Positions 14,001 to 28,750 of a DNA stretch of 64,000 bases are shown piece after piece. The position numbers and the translations under genes are program-made. Each line of letters opens with the position of its first letter. Positions within the stretch are counted from its first letter, which is position 1. The notes under the pieces were generated by a model, which was not told where the DNA came from, made no database searches, and saw only the letters and a list, made by a program, of their open reading frames with translations. This DNA comes from Serinus canaria (lineage: Eukaryota; Chordata; Aves; Passeriformes; Fringillidae): contig NC_066338.1 in the NCBI RefSeq assembly GCF_022539315.1, positions 3,844,001 to 3,908,000 on the forward strand. Direction: 5' to 3'.

Positions 14001-17000
14001 TGCCGTGCCTGCCCGGGAGGACACCCGGTCAACCCCGGCTCCACAGTGGACACCAGGTCTAGCCCAGATGCTGCCGCGGCGGACAACAGGTCTACCCCGG
14101 CTGCTGCCGCGGCAGACACCAGCTCTACCCCTCCTCCTCAGCAAACACCAGGTCTACCCCGGCTTCCCGGGCGGACACCAGGTCTACCCGGGCTGCTGCC
14201 GCGGCGGACACCAGGTCCATCCCGGCTCTGCGGCGGACACCAGGTCTACCGTGCCTGCCCGGGCAGCCACCAGATCTACCCTGGCTGCTTCCGCGGCGGA
14301 CACCAGGTCTACCCCAGCTGCTGCCGTGGCGGACACCAGGTCTTCCCCGGCTGCAGCTTCAGAGGACACCAGGTCTATCCAGGCTGCAGCTTCAGCGGAC
14401 ACCTGGTCTACCGTGCCTGCCTGGGCGGGCACCAGGTCTACCTCGGCTTCTGCCGCGGCGGACACCAAATCTACCCGTGCTCCCCGGCAGACGCCAGGTC
14501 TTACCTGCCTCTCACACGGACCCCAGGTCTACCACGGCTGCCTGGGCGGACACCAGGTCTACCCCGGCTCCCCTGCAGACATCAGGTCAACCCAGGCTTC
14601 CGCGGCGGACACGAAATCTACCCCTGCTCCCCAGCGGAAAACTGGTATACCCTGCCTGTGGGGGCGGACAGCACGTCTACCCCAGCTCCACGGTGGACAC
14701 CAGGTCTACTCCGGCTGCTGACGCAGCAGATACAAAGTATACCCCGGCTGCTGACGCAGCGGATACCAAGTATATCCCGGCTACTGCTGTGCCGGACACC
14801 AGGTGTACCCCGGCTTCAGCCGCGGTGGAAACCAGGTCTACCCCGGCTGCTTCCGCGGCAGACACCAGGTCTCCCCTTTCAGACCCGGCGAACACCAGGT
14901 CTGCCTCGGCTGCTGCCACGGAGGACATCAGGTCCATCTTGGCTCCCCAGCAGACAACAGGTCTACCCTGCATGTGGGGGCAGACACCAGGTCTACCCAT
15001 GCTCCATGGCGGACACCATGTCTACACCGGCTGCTGACGCAGAGGACACCAGGTCTACCCTGGCTCCCCGGCGAACACCAGGTCTACCCCACCTGCCACA
15101 GTGGACACCAGGTCTACCCCGGCTTCTACCGGGCGGACACCAGGTCTACCCCGGCTCCCCTGCAAACACCAGGTCAACCCAGGCTGCTGCGGCGGACACG
15201 AAATCTACCCCTGCTCCCCGGTGGAAAACTGGTATACCCTGCCTGTGGGGGCGGACACCACGTCTACCCCAGCTCCACGGCAGACTCCATGTCTACCCCG
15301 GCTGCTGACGCAGCGGATACCAAGTATACCCCGGCTACTGCGGTGGTGGACACCAGGTGTACCCTGGCTTCAGCCGCGGTGGAAACCAGGTCTACCCCGG
15401 CTGCTTCCGCGGCGGACACCAGGTCTACATCGGCTTCTGCCGCGGCAGACACCAGGTCTCCCCTTTCATACCCGGCGAACACCAAGTCTGCCTCGGCTGC
15501 TGCCGCAGCGGACATCAGGTCCATCCCGGCTCTCCGGTGGACACCAGGTCTACCCTGCCTGCTTGGGCCGACACCCGCTCTACCCCGGCTCCACAGTGGA
15601 CACCAGGTCTACCACAACTGCTGCCGCGGCAGACACCAGGTCTACCCCGGCTAATGCCACAGCGGACACCAAGTCTACCCTTGCTCCCCAGCGGACACCA
15701 TGTCAACCCCGGCAGCCCGGGACGACAGCAGGTCTACCCCAGGTGCTGCCCAGCAGATACCAGGTCCATCCCGGCTCCGCGGCGGACACCAGGTCTACCG
15801 TGCCTGCCCGGGAGGACACCAGGTCTAACCCGGATCCCCTGCGGACACCAAATCTACCCCTGCTTCCTGGTGGAAACCAGGTCGACCCCAGCTCTCCGGT
15901 GGACACCAGGTCTACCCCTGCTGTTTCCGCGGCTGACACCAGGTCTATCCAGCTCCCCGGCGGACACCGGGTATACCCAGGCTCCCCGGCGGACGCCAAG
16001 TCTACCCTGCCTGCACTGGTGGACATGAGGTCTACCCCAGTCTCGCGGCTGGACACCATGTCTACCCAGGCTCCCTGGCTGACACCAGGTCTACCCCGCC
16101 TGCCGCGGCGTACACCAGGTCTACCCCGGCTGCTGCCATGGCGGACACCTGGTGTAACCCGGCTGCCACTGCGGCGGACACCAGGTCTACACCGGCTCCC
16201 CGGTGGACAAGAGGTCTACCCCAGCTATCCGGTGAACATTAGGTCTACCCTGGCTGCTGCCGCAGCAGAAATCAGGTCTAGCCGGCTGCTGCCGCGGCAG
16301 ACACCAGCTCTACTGGCTGTCGCCGTGGCGGACACCAGGTCTACCCTGGCTGCTGCAACGACAGACACCAAGTCTACCCGGCTGCTGCCGCGGAGGACAC
16401 CAGGTCTACCTTGGCTGCTGCCGCAGCAGACACCAGCACTACCCTGCCTGCCCGTGCGGACACCAGGTCTAACCTGGCTCCCCAGAGGACACCAGGTCTA
16501 CCCTGCCTGTGGGGGCCGACACCAGGTCTACCCATGCTCCATGGCGGACACCATGTCTACACCGGCTGCTGACACAGAGGACACCAGGTCTATCCCGGCT
16601 GCTGCCGTGACGGACACCAGGTCTACCCCGGCTGCTACCGCGGCAGACATGAGGTCTACCCCAGCTGCTTCCACGGCAAACAGCAGGTCTCCCCTATCTG
16701 CCCTGGCGAACACCAGGTTCGCCCCGGCTGCTGCCGCGGCGGACTACAGGTCCATCCCGGCTCCCTGGCAGACACCAGGTCTACCCTGCCTGCCCGGGCG
16801 GACACCCGGTCTCCCGCGGCTCTCCGGCGGACACCAGGTCTACCCCGGCTGCTTACGCGGCAGACACCAGGTCTACCCCGGCTCCCCGGAAGACACCAGG
16901 TCTACCTTGCCTACCTGAGAGGACACCAGGTCTACCCCGGCCCCTCGTAGACACCAAATCTACCCTTGCTGCCGCTGCGCCAGACACCAGGTCTACCTCG

Positions 17001-20000
17001 GCTCACCGGACGGACACCATGCCTACCCCGGCTGGCGCGGCGGACACCATGTCTGCCCCTGCTCACCTGGCGGAAACCAGGTCTCCCCCAGCTGCTGTGG
17101 CGGGCGCCATGTCTACCCCAGCTGCTGCCGCGGTGGACACCAGGTCTACCCTTGCTCCCCGTCGGACATCAGGTCTATCCCAGCTGCTGCCGTGGCGGAC
17201 ACCAGGTCTACCCTGGCTGCTTCCACGGCGGACACCGGGTCTACCCCGGCTCCCCAGCGGACTCAAGGTCTACCCGGCCTGCCTGGGCGGACACCAGATC
17301 TACCCTGCTTTCCTGGGCGGAGACCAGGTCTGCCCCGTCTCGCCAGCAGACACCGGGTCCACCCCGGCTGCTGCCGCGGCAGACACCATGTCTGCCCCTG
17401 CTCACCTGGCGGACACCAGGTCTCCCCCGGCTGCTGTGGCGGGCGCCATGTCTACCCCAGCTGCTGCCGCGGCGGACGCCAGGTCTGCTGTTGCTCCATG
17501 GCGGACACCAGGTCTACTCCGGCATCCCGGCGGACAACAACTTTTCCCTTCCTGCCCGGGCGGACACCAGGTCTACCCCGGCTGCTGCCGTGGCAGACAC
17601 TAGGTCTACCCCGGCTCCCTGGCAGACACCAGGTCTGCCCTGCCTGCCTGAGAGGACACCAGGTCTACCCCGGCCCCTCCGTAGACATCAAATCTACCCC
17701 TGCAACCCGGCGAACACCAGGTCTTCCCTGGCTCCCCGGCGGACACCAGGTCTACCCCGGCTGCTGCCGTGGCGGACACTAGGTCTACCCTGCCTGCCCG
17801 GGCGGACATCAGGTCTACCCTTGCTCCCCGGCGGACACCAGGTCTACTCCAGCTCCCCGGAGGACAACAGGTCTACCCTGCCTGCTCGGGCGACACCAGG
17901 TCTACCTCAGTTCACCGGACGGACACCAGGTCTATCCCGGGTGGCGCGGCGGACCCCAGGTCTACCCCGGCTCACCTGCCGGACACCAGGTCTACGCCGA
18001 CTGCCGCAGCGGGTGCCAGGTCTACCCCGGCTGCTGCCGCGGCACACCAGGTTCACCCCGGCTGCTGCCGCGGCTGCACCTAGACTACACCAGCTCCCCG
18101 GCGGACACCAGGTCTACCCCGGCTGCCCGGCGGACAACAGGTCTACCCCGGCTAATGCCGCGGCGGACACCAGGTCTACCCCGGCTAATGCCGCGGAGGA
18201 CACCAAATCTACCTTTGCTGCTGCTGCGCCGGACACCAGGTCTACCTCGCCTCCCCGGCAGACACCAAGACTACCTTGCTCCCCGGCGGACACCAGGTCT
18301 ACTCCTAATCCCTGGCGGACAACAGGTCTACCCTGTCTTCCCGGGCAGACACCAGGTCTACCTCGGCTCACCGGACGGACACCAGGCCTACCCCGGCTGG
18401 CGCGGCAGACAACATGTCTGCCCCTGCTCACCTGGCAGACACCAGGTCTCCCCTGGCTGCTGTGGCGGGCGCCATGTCTACCCCAGCTGCTGCTGCGGTG
18501 GACGCCAGGTCTGCCGTTGCTCCATGGCGGACACCAGGTCTACTCCGGCACCCCGGCAGACAACAACTTTTCCCTGCCTGCCCGGGCGGAGACCAGGTCT
18601 ACCCCCGCTGCTGCCGCTGCGGACACCAGGTCTAACCCGGCTGCCCCGGCAGACAACAGATCTACCTCAGCTGGAGCGGCGGACACCAGGTCTAGCTTGG
18701 CTGCTTCCGCAGCGGACACCAGGTCTACCCTGCCTGCCCGGTCAGACAACAGGTCTACCTCGGCTCACCAGACTTACACTAGGTCTACACCGGCTCACCG
18801 GGAGGACACCAGGTCTAACCCGGCTGCTGCCGCGGTGGACACCAGGTCTACCCCGGCTGCCGCCGTGGCGGACACCGTGTCTCCCCCGGCTGTCCCAGCG
18901 GACATCGAGTGTCCCCCGTCTGCCCCGGCGGACACCAGGTCTACACTGCCTGCCCAGGCAGACAACAGGTCTACCGCGGCTCACTGGACATACACTAGGT
19001 CTACCCCAGCTCACCGGGCGGAAACCAGGTCTTCCTCAGCTGCTGCCGCAGTGGACAACAGGTCTACCAAGGTCTACCCAGGCTCCACGTCAGACACCAA
19101 GTCTACCCTTGTTCCCTAGCAGACACGAGGTCTGCTCCGGCTCCCCGGCGGACACCAGGTCCAACCCGGCTGCCCCGGCAGAAAACAGGTCTACCCCTGC
19201 CTGCCCGGGTGGACCCCAGATCTACCTCGGCTCATTGGGCGGACACCAGGTCTACCCCGTCTCACTGGGAGGACACCAGGTCTACCCTTGCTGCTGCCAC
19301 GGCGGACGCCAGTTCTACCCCTGCTGCTGCCACGGCAGACACCAGCTTTACCCCGGCTACTGCCCCGGCGGACACTGGGTCTCCCCCGGCTGCCCCGGCG
19401 GAGCCCAGGTCTACCCCGGCTGCTGCAGCGGCGGACACCAGGTCTACTCTGCCTGATCTGGCAAGGTCTAACCTGGCTGCTGACATGGTGGACACCAGGT
19501 CTACCCTGCCTGCCCGTGCGGAGACAAGGTCTACCCCGGCTCCCAGGCAGACACCAGGTCTAATCTTGCTCCCGGCAGACACCAGCTCTACTCTGGCTCC
19601 CTGGGGGACAAGAGGTCTAGATTGCCTTCTCAGGTGGACACCAGGTCTACCCCGGCTCTCCGAACGGACACCAGGCCTACCCCGGCTGGCGCGGCGGACA
19701 CCATGTCTACCCCTCCTGCTGCCGCGGCCTACGCCATGTCTCCCCTTTCTCTCCAGCAGGCACCAGGTCTACCCTTGCTCACCGGCGACACCATGTCTAC
19801 CCCGGCTTCCCGTGGACAACAGGTTTACCCTGCCTGCCCAGGCGGACACCAGGTCTACATCTGCTCAGCGGACGGAAACCAGGTCTGCCCCGAATGACGC
19901 AACAGACACCATGTCTACCCCAGCTGCTGCCGCAGCCAACACCAGGTCTACCCCGGCTGCCGCGGCGGACACCAGGTCTACCCTGGCTGCTGCCGCGGCA

Positions 20001-22611
20001 GACACCAGGTCAACCCAGTCTCCCCGGCTGACGATAGGTCTGCACTAACTGCTCGGGCCGACACCAGGTCTACCCTGCCTGCCCGGGCGGACACCAGGAC
20101 TACCCCGGCTGCCGTGGTGGACACCAGGTCTACCCCGGCTGCTGCCGTGGCGGACACCAGGTCTACCCCTTCTACTGCAGCAGTGGACACCAAGTCTACC
20201 CTTGCTCCCCGGCGGACACCAGGTCTAACCCAGCTGCCCCGGCGGACACAGGTCTACCTCGGCTGGAGCGGCGGACACCGGGTCTAGCATGGCTGCTTCC
20301 GCGACAGACAGAAGGTCTACCTCGGCTCCCCAGGAGACAACAGGTCTACCCTGCCTGCCTGGGCGGACAACAGGTCTACCCTGCCTTTCCGGGCGGACAC
20401 CAGGTCTAACCCGAATGACGCGGCGGACACCAGGTCTACCCCAGCTGCTGCCGCAGCCGACACCAGGTCTACTCCAAATGCCCCAGTGGACACCAGGTCT
20501 TCCCCGGCTGCTGCCGTGGCCAACACCATGTCTACCCTGCCTGCCCGGGCAGACACCAGGTCTACCGAGGCTCCCCGGCAGACACCAGGTCTACCCTTGC
20601 TCCCCAGTGGACACCAGCTCCACTCCGGCTCCCCTGCGGACAACAGGTCTACCCTGCTTGCACGGGCGACACCAGGACTACCTCGGCTCACCGGACGGAC
20701 ACCAGGTCTACCCCGGCTGCTGCCGCGGAGGACACCAGGTCTACCCCGGCTGCTTCTGCGGCGGACCGCAGGTCTACTCTTGCCCCCGTCGGACACCAGG
20801 TCTAGCCCGGCTGCTTCCACATCGGACACCAGGTATACCCTGGCTGCTGCCACAGCGGACACCAGGCTAACCCCGGCTGCTGCCGTGGCGGACACCGGGT
20901 CTCCCCCGGCTGTCCCAGCGGACATCGAGTCTCCCCCGGCTGCCCCGGCAGACACCAGATCTACTCTGCCTGCCGGGGCAGACACCAGGTCTACCCAGGC
21001 TCCCCAGAAGACACCAGGTCTACCCTTGCTCCCCGGCGGACACCATGTCTACCACGGCTGCTGCCAGGGCGAATACCAGGAATACCCCGGCTGCTGCTGC
21101 GGTAGAAACCAGGTCTACCCTGCCTGCTCAGGCAGACATCAGGTCTCCCCCTGCTCCCTGGCGGACACCATGTCTGCCCTGCCTGCTCCAGCCGACACCA
21201 GGTCTACCCTGGCTGCCGAGGCGGAAACCAGGTCTCACCCGGCTGCTGCTGCGGTGGTCACCAGGTCTATCCCGGCTGCTGCCGCAGCGGACACAAGGTC
21301 TACCCCTGCTCCACAGAGGACACCAGGTCTACCACGGCTGCTGCCGCGGCGGACACCAAATCTACCCTGGTGGCTGCTGCAGCGGAAACCAGGTCTACCC
21401 CAGCTCCCCGGCAGACACCAGGTCTACCGTTGCTCCCCGGCGGACACCAGGTCTACTCCGGCTGCCTGGCGGACAACAAGTCTACCCTGCTTTCCCGGGT
21501 GTACACCAGGGATACCTCGGCTCACCATACGGACACCAGGCCTACCCCGTCTCCCCGTCGAACACCAGGTCTACCCTGCATGCTCGGGCCGACACCATGT
21601 CTACCCTGCCTGCCTGGGCAGACACCAGGTCTGCCCATGCTCCCTGGCAGACACCAGGTCTACCCTTGCTCTCCGGCGGACACCAGCTCCCCTCCGGCTC
21701 CCCTGCGAACAAGAGGTCTACCCTGCTTGCCGGGTGGACACCAGGACTTCCTCGGCTCACCGGACAAACACCAGGTCTACCCCAGCTGCTGCCGCAGCAG
21801 AAACCGAGGCTCCCCTGGCTGCCCCGGCGGACATCGGGTCTCCCCCGGATTCCCCGGCAGACAACAGGTCTACCCCGGCTGCTGCTGTGGCGAACACCAG
21901 GTCTACCTCGGCTGCTGCCGCGGCGGACACCAGCTCTACCCCAGCTGCTGCCGCGGCGGACACCAGGTCTACCCAGGCTCCCCAGCAGACTATAGGTCTG
22001 CCTTGCCTTTTCGGCCCAAAACCAGGTCTACCCTGCCCGCCTGGGTGGACACCAGGTCTACCCCTGCTGCCGCGGCGGAAACCAGGTCTACCCCAGCTCC
22101 TGCCATGGTGGACAACAGGTCTACCCCGGCTGCTGCCGTGGTGGACACCAGGTCTACCTTTGCTTCCCGGTGGACACCAGGTCTAACCCGGCTGCCCCGG
22201 CGGACTACAGGTATACCCTTCCTGCCTGGGCAGACACCAGGTCTACCCCAGCTCCTGCCATGGTGGACGACAGGTCTACCATGGCTGCCGCCGCGGTGGA
22301 TACCAGGTCTACTCTGCCTGCCCGGGCAGACACCAGGTCTACCCAGGCTCCCAGACAGACACCAGGTCTACCCTTGTTCCCCGGCGGACACCAGGTCCGC
22401 TCTGGCTCCCCTGCTGACAACAGGTCTACCCTGCATGCCCCGGCAGACACCAGGACTTCCTGGGCTCGCCGGATTGACACCAGGTCTACCCTGGCTGCTG
22501 CGGTGGACACCATGTCTACCCCGGCTGCTGCCGCTGCGGAAACCAGGTCTACCCCGGCTGCTGCACTGGCAAACAAGAGGTGTACACCGGATGCAGCCGC
22601 GGTTCTCACCA

Positions 22612-25600
22612 GGTCTATGCTGGCTGCTGCCGCAGCAGACATCATGTCTACCCCTGCGCCCCGGAGGACTCCAGGTCTACCACGGCTGCTGCCATGGCGG
22701 ACACCAAGTCTACCCTGTCTGCTGCCGCGGCGGACACCAGGTCTACCCCGCCTCCCCGGCAGACAGCAGGTCTACCCTTGCTCTCTGGCGGACACCAGGT
22801 CTACTCCGGATCCCTGTGGGACAAGAGGTCTAGCCTGCCTTCCTGAGCGGACACCAGGTCTACCTCGGCTCACTGGACGGACACCAGGTCTCCCCCGGCG
22901 GCTGGCGCGGCGGACGCCATGTCTACCCTCGCTGCTGCAGCAGCAGACACCACGTCTACCCCGGCTCCCCGTCAGACGCCAGGTCTACCCTGCCTGCTCT
23001 GTTCGATACCAGGTCTACCCTGGCTGCTGCCACGGCGGACACCAGGTCTCCCCCGGCTGTTGCCACTGCAGACACCAGGTCTACCCCAGTTGCTGACGCG
23101 GCGGACACCAGGTCTACCCCAGCTCACCTGGGGGACACCAGGACTACCCCGGGTGTTTCTGCGACGAACACCAGGTCTATCCCGGCTGCTTCCGCAGGGT
23201 ACACCAGTTCTACCCCAGCTCCCCAGCGGTCAGCAGGTCTACCCCGGCTGCCTGGCAGACAACAGGTCTACCCTGCCTGCCCGGGCGGACACCATGTCTA
23301 CCCCGGTACCCCGGTGGACACCAGGTCTACCCCGGCTGCTGCCGCGGCGGACACCAGGTCTACCCTGCCTGCCAGGGCGGACACTAGGTCTACCTCTGCT
23401 CCCCGGCAGACACCAGGTCTACCCGGGCTGCTGCCGCGCCTTACACCAGGTCCAGACCGGCTGCTTCCGTGGCAGACACAATGTCGACCCCTTCTCCCCG
23501 GCAGACACTAGGTCTGCCCTTGCTCCCCGGCGGACACCATGTCTACTCCGGCTACGTGGCAGACAACAGGTCTACCCTGCATTCCCGGACGGACACCCGG
23601 CCTACTCCGCCTGGCGCGGCTGACACCATATCTACCTCGGCTTCTGCCGCGGCCAACACCATGTCTCCCCGCTCTCCCCGGCAGACACCATGTCTACCCC
23701 GGCACCCCAGTGGACAACAGGTCTACTATGCCCGCCCGGGTAGAAACCAGGTCTACCTCAGCTAACCGGACGGTAACTAGGTCTACCCTGGGTGGCGCAG
23801 TGGACACCAGGTCTACGCCGGCTCCTTCCGCAGGGTACACCAGTTCTACCACAGCTTCCCGGCAGACAGCAGGTCTACCCCGGCTTGAGTGGCGAACACC
23901 AGGTCTACCCCAGGTGCTTCTGCGGTGGATACCAGGTCTACCCCGGCTTCTTCCGAGCCAGACACCAGGTCTACCCCGGTTCCCCAGAGGACACCAAGTG
24001 TAACCTGCCTGCTCGGGCCGACACCAAGTCTACCCCGGCTGCTTCTGCAGCGGACACCAGGTCTACCCCGGCTCACCAGCGGACACCAAGTCTACCCCCG
24101 CTGGAGCGGCGGACACCAGGTCTACCCCGGCAGCTTTTGCGGCAGACACCAGGTCTACCCCGGCTCCCCAGTGGAAACCAGGTCTACCCTACCTGCCCAG
24201 GCGGACACCAGGTTTACACCGGTGGGAGCGGCGGACACCAGGTGTACCCAGCTGCTGCGCGGTGGACACCAGGTCTCCCCCGCTACTAAGGGACACAGTC
24301 ATCTCGGCTGCTTCTGTGGCGGACCAGGTCATCCCAATCCCGGAGGACACCAGCTACCCGGTGCTCCACGGCGGACACCGGTCTAACCCGGCTGCTTCTG
24401 TGGCGGACACCCGGTCTACCCCGGCGCCTGGCAGACACCAGGTCTACCCTTGCTCCCCGGCAGACACCAGGTCTACCCCGGCTCCCCAGCAAATACCAGG
24501 TCTGCCCTGCGGGCCCGGGCAGACAAGAGGTCTACCTCGGCTTACCGGACAGACACTAGGTCTACCCCGGCTGGCGCGGCGGACACCAGCTGTACCCCGG
24601 CTGCTGTCGCAGCGGACACCAGGTCTACCCCGGCTGCTTCCGCGGCGGACACCAGGTCTACTCCGGCTGCTTCCGAGGCAGACAGCAGGTCTATCCCGGC
24701 TGCTGCCGCATCAGACAGCAGGTCTACCCCTGCTGCTGCCACAGCGGACACCAGGTCTACCCTGCCTACCCGGGCAGACACCTGGTCTTCCCATGCTCCC
24801 CGGCAGACACTACGTCTACCCTTGCTCCCCGGCGGACACCAGTTCCACTCCAGCTCCCCTTCGGACAACAGTTCTACCCTGGCTGCCCGGGCGGACACCA
24901 GGGCTACCTCAGCTCACCGGATGGACACCAGGTCTACCCCGGCTGCTGCCGCGGTGGACACCATGTCTACCCTGGCTGCTGCCGTGGCGGACAACAGGAC
25001 TACCCCGGCTGCTGCCACGGCAGACACCAGGACTACCCTGCCTGCCCAGGCGGACACCAGGTCTACCCTGGATAATGCTGCGGCGGACACCAGGTCTAAC
25101 CCGGCTGCCACCGTGGCGGACACCAGGTCTACCTTGCTGCTGCCGTGGTGGTCACCAGGTCCATCCCAGCTGCTGCCGCGGCAGACACCAGGTCTACCCC
25201 TGCTCCCAGGAGAACACCAGGTCTACCTTGGCTGGTGCTGCAGTGGACTCCAAGTCTACCCTGGCTGCTGCCGCGGCAGACACCAGGATACCCTGCCTGC
25301 TTAAGCGGACATCAGGTCTACCCCTGCTCCCCGTAGGACACCAATTCTACCACGCCATCTCGTTCCGACAGCAAGTCTACCCCGGCTGCCGCTGCGGACC
25401 CTAGGTCTACCCCGGCTGCTGCTGCGGTTGACACCTGGTCTACCCAGGCTCCCCAGGGAACACCAGGTCTACCGCTGCTGGAGCGGAGGACACAAGGTCT
25501 ACCCCGGCCACTGCTGCGGCTGACACCAGGTCTAACCTGGCTGCTGCCGCGGTGGACATCACGTCTACCGTGCCTTCCCGGGCGGACAGCAGGTCTACTC

Positions 25601-28600
25601 CGGCTGCTGCTGCTGCGGTCAACAGGTCTATCCCGGCTGCTGCTGCTGCGGTCAACAGGTCTATGCTGGCTGCTGCCGCAGCAGACATCATGTCTACCCC
25701 TGCGCCCCGGAGGACTCCAGGTCTACCACGGCTGCTGCCATGGCGGACACCAAGTCTACCCTGTCTGCTGCCGCGGCGGACACCAGGTCTACCCCGCCTC
25801 CCCGGCAGACAGCAGGTCTACCCTTGCTCTGTGGCGGACACCAGGTCTACTCCGGATCCCTGTGGGACAAGAGGTCTAGCCTGCCTTCCTGAGCGGACAC
25901 CAGGTCTACCTCGGCTCACTGGACGGACACCAGGTCTCCCCCGGCGGCTGGCGCGGCGGACGCCATGTCTACCCTCGCTGCTGCAGCGGCGGACACCACG
26001 TCTACCCCGGCTCCCCGTCAGACGCCAGGTCTACCCTGCCTGCTCTGTTCGATACCAGGTCTACCCTGGCTGCTGCCACGGTGGACACCAGGTCTCCCCC
26101 GGCTGCTGCCACTGCAGACACCAGGTCTACCCCGGTTGCTGACGCGGCGGACACCAGGTCTACCCCAGCTCACCTGGGGGACACCAGGACTACCCCGGGT
26201 GTTTCTGCGGCGAACGCCAGGTCTATCCCGGCTGCTTCCGCAGGGTACACCAGTTCTACCCCAGCTCCCCAGCGGTCAGCAGGTCTACCCCGGCTGCCTG
26301 GCAGACAACAGGTCTACCCTGCCTGCCCGGGCGGACACCATGTCTACGCCGGTACCCCGGTGGACACCAGGTCTACCCCGGCTGCTGCCGTGACGGACAC
26401 CAGGTCTACCCTACCTGCCAGGGCGGACACTAGGTCTACCTCTGCTCCCCGGCAGACACCAGGTCTACCCGGGCTGCTGCCGCGGCTTACACCAGGTCCA
26501 GACCGGCTGCTTCCGTGGCGGACACAATGTCGACCCCTTCTCCCTGGCAGACACTAGGTCTGCCCTTGCTCCCCGGCGGACACCATGTCTACTCCGGCTA
26601 CCTGGCAGACAACAGGTCTACCCTGCATTCCTGGACGGACACCCGGCCTACTCCGCCTGGCGCGGCTGACACCATGTCTACCTCGGCTTCTGCCGCGGCC
26701 AACACCATGTCTCCCCGCTCTCCCCGGCAGACACCAGGTCTACCCTTGCTCCCCGGCAGACACCATGTCTACCCCGGCACCCCAGTGGACAACAGGTCTA
26801 CTATGCCTGCCCGGGTAGAAACCAGGTCTACCTCAGCTGACCGGATGGTAACTAGGTCTACCCTGGGTGGCGCAGTGGACACCAGGTCTACGCCGGCTCC
26901 TTCCACAGGGTACACCAGATCTACCACAGCTTCCCGGCAGACAGCAGGTCTACCCCGGCTTGAGTGACGAACACCAGGTCTACCCCAGGTGCTTCTGCGG
27001 TGGATACCAGGTCTACCCCGGCTTCTTCCGAGCCGGACACCAGGTCTACCCCGGTTCCCCAGAGGACACCAAGTGTAACCTGCCTGCTCGGGCCGACACC
27101 AAGTCTACCCCGGCTGCTTCTGCAGCGGACACCAGGTCTACCCCGGCTCACCGGCGGACACCAAGTCTACCCCCGCTGGAGCGGCGGACACCAGGTCTAC
27201 CCCGGCAGCTTTTGCGGCAGACACCAAGTCTACCCCGGCTCCCCAGGGGAAACCAGGTCTACCCTGCCTGCCCAGGTGGACACCAAGTTTACACCGGCGG
27301 GAGCGGCGGACACCAAGTGTACCCAGCTGCTGCCGCGGTGGACACCAGGTCTCCCCCCGCTGCTACTAAGGCGGACAACAGATCTATCTCGGCTGCTTCT
27401 GTGGCGGACACCAGGTCTATCCCAGATCCCCGGAGGACACCAGGTCTACCCCGGGTGCTCCACGGCGGACACCAGGTCTAACCCGGCTGCTTCCGTGGTG
27501 GACACCAGGTCTACCCCGGCGCCTGGCAGACACCAGGTCTACCCTTGCTCCCCGGCAGACACCAGGTCTACCCCGGCTCCCCAGCAAATACCAGGTCTGC
27601 CCTGCGGGCCCGGGCAGACAAGAGGTCTACCTCGGCTTACCGGACAGACACTAGGTCTACCCCGGCTGGCGCGGCGGACACCAGCTGTACCCCGGCTTCC
27701 GCGGCGGACACCAGGTCTACCCCGGCTGCTTCCGCGGCGGACACCAGGTCTACCCCAGCTGCTTCCGAGGCAGACAGCAGGTCTATCCCGGCTGCTGCCG
27801 CGTCAGACAGCAGGTCTACCCCTGCTGCTGCCGCAGCGGACACCAGGTCTACCCTGCCTATCCGGGCAGACACCAGGTCTTCCCAGGCTCCCCGGCAGAC
27901 ACCACGTCTACCCTTGCTCCCCGGCGGACACCAGTTCCACTCCAGCTCCCCTTCGGACAACAGTTCTACCCTGGCTGCCCGGGCGGACACCAGGGCTACC
28001 TCAGCTCACCGGATGGACACCAGGTCTACCCTGGCTGCTGCCGCGGTGGACACCATGTCTACCCTGGCTGCTGCCGTGGCAGACAACAGGACTACCCCGG
28101 CTGCTGCCACGGCAGACACCAGGACTACCCTGCCTGCCCAGGCTGACACCAGGTCTACCCTGGATAATGCTGCGGCGGACACCAGGTCTAACCCGGCTGC
28201 CACCGTGGCGGACACCAGGTCTACCTTGCTGCTGCCGCGGTGGTCACTAGGTCCATCCCAGCTGCTGCCACGGCGGACACCAGGTCTACCCCTGCTCCCA
28301 GGAGAACACCAGGTCTACCTTGGCTGGTGCTGCAGTGGACTCCAAGTCTACCCTGGCTGCTGCCGCGGCGGACACCAGGATACCCTGCCTGCTTAAGCGG
28401 ACATCAGGTCTACCCCTGCTCCCCGTAGGACACCAATTCTACCACGCCATCTCGTGCCGACACCAAGTCTGCCCTGGCTGCCGCTGCGGACCCTAGGTCT
28501 ACCCCGGCTGCTGCTGCGGTTGACACCTGGTCTACCCAGGCTCCCCAGGGAACACCAGGTCTACCCCTGCTGGAGCGGAGGACACAAGGTCTACCCCGGC

Positions 28601-28750
28601 CACTGCTGCGGCTGACACCAGGTCTAACCTCGCTGCTGCCGCGGTGGACATCACGTCTACCGTGCCTTCCCGGGCGGACAGCAGGTCTACCCCGGCTGCT
28701 GCTGCTGCGGTCAACAGGTCTATCCCGGCTGCTGCCGCGGCGGTCAACAG
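22612..28750. repeat. Direct tandem duplication of a ~3.05-kb block of minisatellite
   Basis: Copy 1 is 22612-25657 and copy 2 is 25658 to about 28750, directly adjacent. The offset is 3046 bp over the first half (22919/25965, 23469/26515) and about 3095 bp after 24300 (24450/27545, 25145/28240). The 49-bp change coincides with a degraded patch at 24255-24410 in copy 1. The copies differ by only scattered substitutions, so the duplication is recent. Confidence 0.87.

Noticed and set aside
13104..15308. A 734-codon open frame (and many of 300-700 codons) rich in S/T/P/A or G/H/Q/V/Y
   Set aside because: It is the direct reading of a stop-free 30/33-bp minisatellite. Frames of similar length exist in all plus frames and two minus frames, and frames shift between the three peptide types at indels, so none is supported as a gene by itself.
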